A stretch of 9,364 nucleotides of DNA. Origin: Flavobacteriales bacterium. GTDB taxonomy: Bacteria; Bacteroidota; Bacteroidia; Flavobacteriales_D; Crocinitomicaceae. The stretch lies in assembly GCA_947461185.1 (NCBI GenBank), contig CANHJY010000056.1, positions 1 to 9,364 of the forward strand. The letters are read 5' to 3'. Shown here in pieces: positions 1-6,269 of this stretch. Position numbers and translations under genes: made by a program. The notes under the pieces were generated by a model. It did no database searches. It saw only the letters and a list, made by a program, of their open reading frames with translations, and was not told the origin of the DNA. Positions within the stretch are counted from its first letter, which is position 1, and each line of letters starts with the position of its first letter.

Positions 1-38
1 AAGGTGTTAAATCAAGCACTACTGCTTTAGAAGCCTAA
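1..38 (+). CDS. rpsF: C-terminal end of a gene, probably ribosomal protein S6 (5' end outside window)
   Basis: Reading in the frame that begins at position 3, the window opens inside a reading frame that encodes [11 protein letters not shown] and stops with TAA at 36-38. Only 11 full residues are visible, so the protein cannot be identified from its own sequence. The call rests on position: the gene directly ahead of rpsR in the conserved rpsF-rpsR-rplI operon is rpsF, and a short Ser/Thr/Ala-rich tail is plausible for a bacteroidotal S6. It ends 25 bases before the rpsR start, which fits co-transcription. The other two forward frames also hit stops in this stretch, so the frame choice is an inference from context. 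Confidence 0.55.
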   Translation, partial: GVKSSTTALEA

Positions 39-63
39 TTTATTTAATTTAAACTATCGAATT

Positions 64-327
64 ATGTCTCAAAATGATATTCGTTATCTTACTCCGATAA
101 ATATCGAAATAAGAAAAGAAAAATATTGCCGATTCAAAAAGAGCGGTATCAAATTTATCGATTACAAAGATGCCAACTTCTTATTGAAATTGGTTAACGA
201 GCAAGGGAAAATCCTTCCTCGCCGTATCACTGGAACTTCTGCAAAATACCAAAAGAAGGTAAACAAAGCTATAAAGCGTGCACGTCACATTGCATTGTTG
301 CCTTATATCGGTGACATGCTTAAATAA
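64..327 (+). CDS. rpsR: 30S ribosomal protein S18
   Basis: This 87-residue protein is full length for bacterial S18, a small-subunit protein that binds 16S rRNA in the platform next to S6. Family landmarks are visible: the [17 protein letters not shown] segment (about 20-36), the helix [17 protein letters not shown] (about 38-54), the [20 protein letters not shown] stretch that carries most of the basic RNA-binding residues (57-76), and the ending ALLPY. The single N-terminal Cys of the YCRF motif is present without a full set of zinc ligands, as in the zinc-free form. The ATG at 64 lies 25 bases after the preceding stop. Upstream DNA is A/T-rich with no clear Shine-Dalgarno sequence, as is usual in Bacteroidota. 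It is the middle gene of the presumed rpsF-rpsR-rplI operon. Confidence 0.98.
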   Translation: MSQNDIRYLTPINIEIRKEKYCRFKKSGIKFIDYKDANFLLKLVNEQGKILPRRITGTSAKYQKKVNKAIKRARHIALLPYIGDMLK

Positions 328-354
328 TTTAATTCATTAAAAAAATCACAAGAA

Positions 355-801
355 ATGGAAGTAATTCTTAAAAAAAATGTGGATAAATTAGGTTATGCTC
401 ACGAAATTGTATCAGTAAAACCAGGTTACGGAAGAAACTTTTTAATTCCACAAGGATATGCTGTTTTAGCGACTGCATCGGCGAAGAAAGCGCATGCTGA
501 AGTAATGAAACAAAAGGCACACAAGGAAACAAAATTATTGAGCGAAGCTCAAGAACTTGCATCTAAATTGGAGACATTAACAGTAACAATAACTACAAAG
601 GCCGGTGAAAACGGAAAAATCTTTGGTTCAGTTAACACTGTTCAGTTGTCAGAAGCACTTAAGAAGGCTGGTTATGATCTTGATAGAAAGTCTTTGAAAA
701 TTAAAGATGAACCTATTAGAGAAATAGGAACTTATGAAGCTGAAGCCAACTTGCATAAAGGTGTAAAGCCTGTATTCAAGTTTGAAGTTGTAAGCGAATA
801 A
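355..801 (+). CDS. rplI: 50S ribosomal protein L9
   Basis: This 148-residue protein has the full L9 layout. The N-terminal rRNA-binding domain (about 1-45) carries the family signature around VSVKPGYGRNFLIPQGYA. A long charged connecting helix follows (about 45-75, rich in Lys, Glu and Ala). The C-terminal domain (about 76-148) has the expected GENGKIFGSVNT motif and ends in a VKPVFKFEVVSE-type strand. L9 binds 23S rRNA near the L1 stalk and helps maintain reading frame and subunit contacts. The ATG at 355 is 27 bases after the rpsR stop, consistent with one transcript. It is the last gene of the operon, since a strong terminator begins 20 bases after its stop codon. Confidence 0.98.
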   Translation: MEVILKKNVDKLGYAHEIVSVKPGYGRNFLIPQGYAVLATASAKKAHAEVMKQKAHKETKLLSEAQELASKLETLTVTITTKAGENGKIFGSVNTVQLSEALKKAGYDLDRKSLKIKDEPIREIGTYEAEANLHKGVKPVFKFEVVSE

Positions 802-821
802 TTTTGAAAACAAATTCATGT

Positions 822-851
822 AAAGACTGTCTCGAAGAGACGGTCTTTTTT
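822..851 (+). terminator. Intrinsic terminator of the rpsF-rpsR-rplI operon
   Basis: Bases 822-833 pair with 837-848 to give a stem of up to 12 bp with one G-T wobble (T828 with G842) and a GAA loop. A run of six T follows at 846-851, and after one A another five T. The hairpin starts 20 bases after the rplI stop. The T-run merges with a promoter-like word for the next operon. Confidence 0.88.
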
Positions 852-858
852 ATTTTTG
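851..858 (+). promoter_or_regulatory. Possible Bacteroidota-type -7 promoter element for the ABC importer operon
   Basis: The word TATTTTTG matches the Bacteroidota -7 consensus TAnnTTTG at every fixed position. It lies 40 bases before the ATG of the importer lipoprotein gene and would give a leader of roughly 30-35 bases. No TTG is found at the usual -33 distance, where the DNA is the terminator stem. The word also sits in the terminator T-tract, so the match could be chance. The leader would be too short for a cobalamin riboswitch. Confidence 0.35.
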
Positions 859-898
859 TAAAAATTATATCTAACTTCCGTCAATTCGAAATATCGAA

Positions 899-2008
899 AT
901 GAGATTAATTTATTTCTTCAAAAGTTGTCTGTTATTTCTTCTGGTAGTGCTTTTTAATAGCGGCTGTAACCAAGATGAGGAAAATATTACATTAGGTTCG
1001 GGAAACATAATAAAATATGCTAAAAACATAAGCATTGCTCCATACAGAAAAGGATACAAAGTTGAAATCATCAACCCGGACTCAAATAAAAAATACAGGT
1101 ACTTCCTTACATCTTCTGAAGATGAATCTTTGCAAGGATATCAATCTATTGTAACGCCAATTAAGGGCATAACTGTTCTAAGCGCCACTCATGTTGGTAT
1201 GCTTTCCAAAATTGACGCAATCGATAAAATAAAAGGTTTTACAGATATAAAATATGTTTATAACGCTGAATTAAAAAATCAAATTCAGAATGGTACTACA
1301 GTAACTTTTGGTGACGAACAAACAATTTCACCTGAGTCAATCATCAAATCGAATAGTAAATTGGTGATACACAGTGGAATGAAACCAGATTTTACCCAAG
1401 AAGAGCTATTACAAAAAATTAATATTTACTGCATACCTAACTTCGAATGGAAAGAATCCCACCCGCTTGGAAAAGCAGAATGGGTTAAGTTTTTTGGTAT
1501 TCTCTTCCAAAAAGAGTCTGTTGCAAATCACTACTTTACAGCAGTTGAAAATGCTTATTTAAAACTTAAAAATCAAGCTTCAAAGTATGCAACAAAACCA
1601 TCAATTTTCGCTGGAAATATTTTTGGAGACTATTGGTATGCGCCGGCAGGTGGTAGTTTCCAGGCACAATTTTACAAGGACGCGTCAGCAAATTATGTCT
1701 ATTCCAACAGTGAAGGAGTAGGTTCACTCGCTTTGACTTTGGAAGAAATCATTGCGCGAAATAGAAATACCGAAATATGGCTTGATCCTGGACAAAGTTC
1801 AATGAATAAAATCTTAAATTGCCATCCCGCTTTATCTAAATTAAAAGCATTTGAGACTAAAAACCTTTTTGATTATTCACATGACATGAATAAATATTGG
1901 GAATTATCAGCTTCGGAACCCCACAAGGTATTATCAGATTTGATTCAAATATTTCATGTTAGACCAATAGATTCAAATCAATTGTACTTTTATAAAAAAC
2001 TGGATTAA
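899..2008 (+). CDS. ABC importer substrate-binding lipoprotein, FecB/BtuF type (iron-siderophore, heme or cobalamin)
   Basis: This 369-residue protein begins with a lipoprotein signal: a basic start (MRLIYFFK), a hydrophobic core (about 10-19) and a lipobox FNSGC, so Cys23 should be lipidated. A lead-in of about 65 residues precedes the periplasmic-binding-protein fold (Peripla_BP_2 family), which runs from about residue 88 (GITVLSATHVGML). Visible hallmarks are FGDEQTISPESIIKSN (138-152), HPLGKAEWVKFFG (188-200), a stretch repeatedly seen in bacteroidotal FecB-like proteins, and YAPAGGSFQAQFYKDA (247-262) after the hinge helix. Its role is to capture the ligand and deliver it to the FecCD-type permease encoded next. 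The ATG at 899 begins 8 bases after the start of a tandem near-repeat of TCGAAAT. The ligand cannot be assigned: no receptor, cobalamin synthesis gene or metal-regulator site lies nearby. The acidic run just after Cys23 is discussed as a finding. Confidence 0.9.
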   Translation: MRLIYFFKSCLLFLLVVLFNSGCNQDEENITLGSGNIIKYAKNISIAPYRKGYKVEIINPDSNKKYRYFLTSSEDESLQGYQSIVTPIKGITVLSATHVGMLSKIDAIDKIKGFTDIKYVYNAELKNQIQNGTTVTFGDEQTISPESIIKSNSKLVIHSGMKPDFTQEELLQKINIYCIPNFEWKESHPLGKAEWVKFFGILFQKESVANHYFTAVENAYLKLKNQASKYATKPSIFAGNIFGDYWYAPAGGSFQAQFYKDASANYVYSNSEGVGSLALTLEEIIARNRNTEIWLDPGQSSMNKILNCHPALSKLKAFETKNLFDYSHDMNKYWELSASEPHKVLSDLIQIFHVRPIDSNQLYFYKKLD

Positions 2009-2009
2009 A

Positions 2010-3002
2010 TTGTTAAAAAATAGATCCATCTTATACTTAGCATTAATCACACTTCTTGTTGTTGTAGCGATTTTGCATCTCTTTTCTGGTCAGATAAGTA
2101 TCGCTTTTTCAGACTACTTGAATGCATTATGGAATTACGATCCAAATGATACCGAACAAATCATCGTTAGAGAATTGCGATTTCCTCGAATGGTTGCTGC
2201 GACCATTGCGGGTTCAGGATTAGCAATTTCTGGAATGCTTATGCAAACCCTGTTCAACAATCCATTAGCCGGGCCATATGTATTAGGGATAAATTCGGGT
2301 TCTAGTCTTTTTGTTGCACTATCCATGTTTACAGGATTCTCATTTTTTCAAACCAATTTGGGAATTGCCGGTGCCGCTTTAACAGGGGCATTTATTTCAG
2401 GAATTATCATTCTATTTTTCTCATTTAAATTGAGATCCACAGTTTCATTACTGCTTATTGGGCTCATGTTAGGAGGCTTTACATCTTCCATTGTAGGCAT
2501 TCTTGAAATGCATAGTGGTGCTCAAGATCTTAAATCATTTACACTATGGTCAATGGGTTCGTTGCAGCATGTTACTAATTCACAATTACCATTTATACTT
2601 TCATTTTTTCTTCTTTCAACATCGCTATTAATTTTTATCATCAAACCGCTCAACGCAATGGTTTTAGGGGAAAAAGCAGCTGAAAATCTTGGCGTGAATA
2701 TTAAGCGATTTCGATTAATTTGTATTGGTATTACGGCAATGTACGCTGGACTTATCACTGCATTTTGTGGCCCAATTGCCTTTGTAGGTCTGGCGATTCC
2801 AAATTTAACTCGTATCGTTTTTAAAACACAAAACCATAGCCATTTAATATTAGCAAATTTCATCATTGGCAGTACTTTTCTTTTGATTATCGATAGTGGC
2901 ATTCAATTAATGGAACCCATAATTGCGCTTCCGTTGAACGCCGTAACTTCCTTAATAGGCGCTCCATTTATTATTTACATTGTAATTAAAAAATTGAAAT
3001 GA
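2010..3002 (+). CDS. ABC importer permease, FecCD/BtuC family
   Basis: This 330-residue, very hydrophobic protein has the size and motif order of FecCD permeases, which form a homodimeric channel of about ten helices per subunit in the inner membrane. Recognisable blocks are RELRFPRMVAATIAGSGLA (54-72), QTLFNNPLAGPYVLGINSG (79-97), the cytoplasmic coupling region GEKAAENLGVNIKRFR (220-235) expected to contact the ATPase, GPIAFVGLAIPNLTR (254-268) and LPLNAVTSLIGAPF (307-320). The family usually has PH in the GPI.FVGL..PH.AR block; here it is PN. The only usable start is TTG at 2010. The in-frame stop at 1968 and the absence of any ATG or GTG before it rule out an upstream start, and the next in-frame ATG (residue 61) would remove the first helix. 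It begins one base after the lipoprotein gene stop, so translation is probably coupled. Confidence 0.95.
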   Translation: MLKNRSILYLALITLLVVVAILHLFSGQISIAFSDYLNALWNYDPNDTEQIIVRELRFPRMVAATIAGSGLAISGMLMQTLFNNPLAGPYVLGINSGSSLFVALSMFTGFSFFQTNLGIAGAALTGAFISGIIILFFSFKLRSTVSLLLIGLMLGGFTSSIVGILEMHSGAQDLKSFTLWSMGSLQHVTNSQLPFILSFFLLSTSLLIFIIKPLNAMVLGEKAAENLGVNIKRFRLICIGITAMYAGLITAFCGPIAFVGLAIPNLTRIVFKTQNHSHLILANFIIGSTFLLIIDSGIQLMEPIIALPLNAVTSLIGAPFIIYIVIKKLK

Positions 3003-3712
3003 TAGATTTTGAAAAAGTGAGCATTGGTTTCGACAAAACATTATTTCACATTGATTTTCTAAAACTCAATCCTTCGCAACTTTATGTTTTAGTTGGACGA
3101 AATGGATCAGGGAAAAGCACTTTACTTTCAACCATTACTGGAGAAATAAAACCAATTAAAGGCAAAATAACACTAGCGAACAAAGAAATTTCAACTCAAA
3201 CATTAAAAGAAAAATCTAAAAACATTGCACTTGTATTACCAAAAATGGAGTCTATTCCTTATCTCACGGTGCGTGAATATATTTCACTTGGAAGATATCC
3301 ATATACCAATACATTAGGTAAGCTGACAAAAACAGATGATGAAATCATCGAAGCCTGTATTGATATGATTGGAATTGAAAGTATTGCTGAGAAATTCACT
3401 ACCTCAATAAGCGATGGAGAGCGGCAGCTTGTGGCAATTACTCGGGCTTTAGCACAGGATACACCCATCATTTTGCTTGATGAACCCACCGCATTTTTAG
3501 ATTATGGAAATAGAATTAAAATCCTTAAAGTTTTACAAGACTTAGTGCGCAACCAAGAAAAATGTATTTTGTTGTCTAGTCATGACATCGATTTATGTCT
3601 TGATTTTAATTTGCCCATTCTTTTAATTGATCAACAAAATCAAAAATTGATTGAATGTGAACCGAGAACCCCGAAAGCTAAAATTCTTGAAATAGGATTT
3701 GAAATATTTTAA
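2999..3712 (+). CDS. ABC importer ATP-binding protein, FecE/BtuD type
   Basis: This 237-residue protein is the cytoplasmic ATPase that drives the importer. Motifs in order are Walker A GRNGSGKST (33-41), a Q-loop region VLPKMESIPYLTVREY (79-94), the ABC signature as SDGERQ (138-143), Walker B IILLDEPT (157-164), a D-loop AFLDYG (165-170) and the H-loop His195 (SSHD). The SDGERQ form in place of LSGGQ is familiar among bacteroidotal FecE-like ATPases. The glutamine that normally starts the Q-loop is absent; Pro81 or Lys82 takes its place. The ATG overlaps the permease stop by four bases (ATGA), a classic coupled arrangement. Its own TAA at 3710-3712 overlaps the stop codon of the convergent kinase gene. 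Confidence 0.95.
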   Translation: MIDFEKVSIGFDKTLFHIDFLKLNPSQLYVLVGRNGSGKSTLLSTITGEIKPIKGKITLANKEISTQTLKEKSKNIALVLPKMESIPYLTVREYISLGRYPYTNTLGKLTKTDDEIIEACIDMIGIESIAEKFTTSISDGERQLVAITRALAQDTPIILLDEPTAFLDYGNRIKILKVLQDLVRNQEKCILLSSHDIDLCLDFNLPILLIDQQNQKLIECEPRTPKAKILEIGFEIF

Positions 3713-3720
3713 TCCCTATT
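3691..3720. terminator. Weak hairpin over the convergent stop codons (possible bidirectional terminator)
   Basis: Bases 3691-3699 can pair with 3711-3720, leaving C3714 bulged: 6 bp plus 3 bp around an 11-base loop that holds most of both stop codons. No good T-run follows on either strand and the stem is mostly A-T. It is the only candidate terminator between the ATPase gene and the convergent kinase gene, and it lies inside their coding ends. Confidence 0.25.
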
Positions 3721-6042
3721 CATCAATTCATATTTTTCATAAAGTTCATCTATTTGGTTATTAATTAGAGGAAGATTTACCATTAAATAGGATAAAGCTT
3801 CCTTGATTTCATTAAGGTTCTCCATTTCTTCTATTGAATCCCCAATGTCAGCCATATCATTCAATCCAAGAATACTCAGATTAGGCTTAACTCTATGCGC
3901 AATCATTTTCATCGCAGATTTATCTCGTTTTAGAATGGCCGACTTCATTTCATTCCAATCTGCAACGAAACTGTTTTTAAGTTCTTTTAATGTTAAACCA
4001 AAAATTGAAGTTCTTCCGTTCAAATAAAATTCAAAAGTTTCTTGATTAATAGCTGCTGTTTTTGACTTCAAACACAATGATAAAGCTTGAGAAATCGAAC
4101 AAAATGTATAAATTTTATCAATGAGTACGGATGGCTTGAAAGGTTTAGATAAATAATCATCAGCACCGCAATCAAAACATTTCGTAATTTCTGCATCGAT
4201 TGCATTAGCCGTTAATGCAATAATTGGAATCTGTTTTAAAATCAAATCTTTTGAATTCCTGATCTCACGCATTGTTTGATATCCATCAAGAATTGGCATT
4301 TGCATATCCATGAGAATCAAATCAAAAATTTCATTTTCAAGTAATTCAAGCGCCTCTTTTCCATTTTCTGCAATAGTCACAACAACCTTGTAAGCTTCCA
4401 AATTGTCTTTGGTTACCATCTGATTAACTTTATTATCTTCGACCAATAAAATCTTTAAATTCTCGATATCACTGACTATAATAGGTTCAGAAAGATCAGG
4501 AATCGAAGGCGTTGACTTACATCTTTTAAAAGGCAAATTCAATTCAAATGATGTTCCTTGTTGTGGTTGACTTTTTACTGAAATTTTTCCTCCGTGTATT
4601 TCTACAATTTTCTTGACAATGGTCAGCCCAAGTCCTGTGCCACCAAACTTTCTAGACATTTGGTCTTCAGCTTGCGTGAACGCATCGAAGACTTTATTTA
4701 GTGCTTGCTCATCCATTCCAATACCGGTATCCGAAATCCTAATCAAAACATTGATATCTCTTTTTGAAATATTTAATAATTCGACCTGCAATAAAATCCC
4801 TCCTTTCTCTGTAAATTTTATAGAATTTCCCAGAAGATTATAAATTATTTGATTCAATCTTACAGGATCACCATTTAAAAATTTGGGAATCCGATCATCT
4901 ATAAACCACTCTAGATTAATTTGCTTTTCAATACATTTCATTTCAAAAACCGCTACAACAGCCTGAAATAAATCTTCAATATTAAAATCTGTACAATCCA
5001 ACTCCAATTTATCAGCATCAATTTTAGCAAGATCTAAAACATCATTAATGATCCCCATTAGTTGATTGGAAGAAGAAGTAATGGCATTCAGATAGGTCTT
5101 TTGTTTTTCAGAGAGGTTCGTTTGATTTAATAAATTAATAACGCCAACAATTCCATTTAAAGGCGTTCTAATTTCATGACTTATATTGGCAAGAAAACGG
5201 GACTTCGTTTCTGCAGTTTTTTCGGCATTACTCTTGGCGATAATAAGTTGTTCTTTAAATTCTCGTTCGTGAGTAATATCTCTTGCTATAACCTGAAAAC
5301 CAACTACTTGATTGCGAATTTTTATTAAATGAACTTTTTGACCTATCCATTTCTCATCCCCATTTGAGGTAATAATTGGAAATTCGAGATAGCTATCATT
5401 AATTTCATCCTCTAAAATGTTTTTAAAGAAAAAATAGATAGATTGCCTGTAATCATCGCGGACTAGATCAGCATATTGCATTCGAAGTAAATCCTTCTCA
5501 GGATATCCTGTTTGCAATACCACGATGGGATTGACATAAGTAAAATTACCATTCAGATCTATTCTATATATTCCATCACTTACATTATTGACGATTTGCC
5601 TAAAAAAGGTTTCTGTTTCTTGTAAAGCACTATGCGAATAATCACGTTGTTTTTGCAACTCAAAAGTTTGTATGAATCGATTATGTGTAAGATCAATTTC
5701 TGTGAGCAACTCATAATTTTGGAATGGTTTGATCACAAATCCATACTCTCCATTACGTTTAATTTGATTCAAAGTGTCTGCGTCAGAAAATGCTGTTAAA
5801 AAGACGATGGGAACTTTAATGAGTTCACTTACAGCTTCAGCCGTTTTAATTCCATTAAGTTTACCACTTAATTTAATATCCATTACGATCAATTGCGGCT
5901 GGAAGCGATGAATATTTCTAATACAATCTTCACCATTTGATGTTTGATAAATAACATGATGGCCAACAGAGGTCAAACACTCACAAATATCCGTGGCAAT
6001 TATTTTTTCATCTTCAACAATAATAATGTCGAGTGGTTTCAT
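3709..6042 (-). CDS. Hybrid sensor histidine kinase, REC-PAS-HisKA-HATPase-REC-Hpt
   Basis: Read from the ATG at 6042 this is a 777-residue soluble phosphorelay kinase. The N-terminal receiver spans about 1-120 with Glu10/Asp11, phospho-acceptor Asp55, Thr83 and Lys105. A PAS domain with PAC tail (about 142-260) ends in VIARDITHERE. The HisKA box ISHEIRTPLNG carries His289. The ATPase domain shows an N-box NLLGNSIKF (402-410), G1 at DTGIG (438-442) and G2 GGTGLGL (467-473). A second receiver (about 529-645) has Asp536, Asp579, Thr611 and Lys633, and a C-terminal Hpt has His716 in AHRVKP. All relay residues are intact. An in-frame ATG at 6207 would add 55 residues, but the receiver begins right at MKPLDIIIVEDE, so 6042 is preferred. 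No membrane segment is present with this start. It has no DNA-binding output; the divergent LytTR regulator is a likely partner. The signal is unknown. Confidence 0.93.
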   Translation of the reverse strand: MKPLDIIIVEDEKIIATDICECLTSVGHHVIYQTSNGEDCIRNIHRFQPQLIVMDIKLSGKLNGIKTAEAVSELIKVPIVFLTAFSDADTLNQIKRNGEYGFVIKPFQNYELLTEIDLTHNRFIQTFELQKQRDYSHSALQETETFFRQIVNNVSDGIYRIDLNGNFTYVNPIVVLQTGYPEKDLLRMQYADLVRDDYRQSIYFFFKNILEDEINDSYLEFPIITSNGDEKWIGQKVHLIKIRNQVVGFQVIARDITHEREFKEQLIIAKSNAEKTAETKSRFLANISHEIRTPLNGIVGVINLLNQTNLSEKQKTYLNAITSSSNQLMGIINDVLDLAKIDADKLELDCTDFNIEDLFQAVVAVFEMKCIEKQINLEWFIDDRIPKFLNGDPVRLNQIIYNLLGNSIKFTEKGGILLQVELLNISKRDINVLIRISDTGIGMDEQALNKVFDAFTQAEDQMSRKFGGTGLGLTIVKKIVEIHGGKISVKSQPQQGTSFELNLPFKRCKSTPSIPDLSEPIIVSDIENLKILLVEDNKVNQMVTKDNLEAYKVVVTIAENGKEALELLENEIFDLILMDMQMPILDGYQTMREIRNSKDLILKQIPIIALTANAIDAEITKCFDCGADDYLSKPFKPSVLIDKIYTFCSISQALSLCLKSKTAAINQETFEFYLNGRTSIFGLTLKELKNSFVADWNEMKSAILKRDKSAMKMIAHRVKPNLSILGLNDMADIGDSIEEMENLNEIKEALSYLMVNLPLINNQIDELYEKYELMNRD

Positions 6043-6193
6043 ATTTTGAATTTTTATAATGTTGAATCCAATAAAATGAAAAACTAAAATTGAATTAAAG
6101 TAGTTCCATTTTGACATCAAGGATATAGCAAGAATTCTGAAGAAAAAAACAAATTCAACAGGGATAATTAAATGTTCAATTGTATTAAAATTC

Positions 6194-6256
6194 ATTTTTA
6201 TCGACATTTTTTTAATACTAATCGTATTATTTAATATATTAGTCGAATAAATAACC
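6194..6256. promoter_or_regulatory. Three 21-base-phased TCG words upstream of the LytTR regulator (candidate operator)
   Basis: TCG trinucleotides start at 6201, 6222 and 6243, exactly 21 bases apart, within otherwise A/T-only DNA. Words around them are TTATCGACAT, TAATCGTATT and TTAGTCGAAT. An inverted repeat ACTAAT/ATTAGT (6217-6222 and 6238-6243) lies over the second and third. LytTR proteins are known to bind direct repeats about 9 bp long with 12-13 bp between them, a period of 21-22 bp. The array ends 14 bases before the regulator ATG. Flanking similarity is modest, so chance is possible. Confidence 0.3.
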
Positions 6257-6269
6257 TAATATACCTTTT

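Noticed and set aside
859..898. Possible cobalamin riboswitch or metal-regulator site ahead of the importer genes
   Set aside because: Only about 40 bases lie between the terminator T-tract and the ATG, far too short for a cobalamin riboswitch, and I see no Fur-box-like palindrome there. The ligand stays unassigned.
2522..2902. Antisense open frame of 126 codons inside the permease gene
   Set aside because: It lies wholly opposite a well-conserved FecCD permease and its translation shows no recognisable domain or coherent hydrophobic pattern; it is a by-product of permease codon use.
6118..6125. Minus-strand TATCCTTG as a -7 element for the kinase at 3709-6042
   Set aside because: It matches TAnnTTTG at all but one fixed position and is well placed for a start at 6042, but no TTG lies at the normal distance (the nearest is about 24 bases off), so support is too thin to list.
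6262..6269. TACCTTTT as a -7 promoter element for the LytTR gene
   Set aside because: It lacks the final G and abuts the ATG, which would leave a transcript starting inside the coding region.
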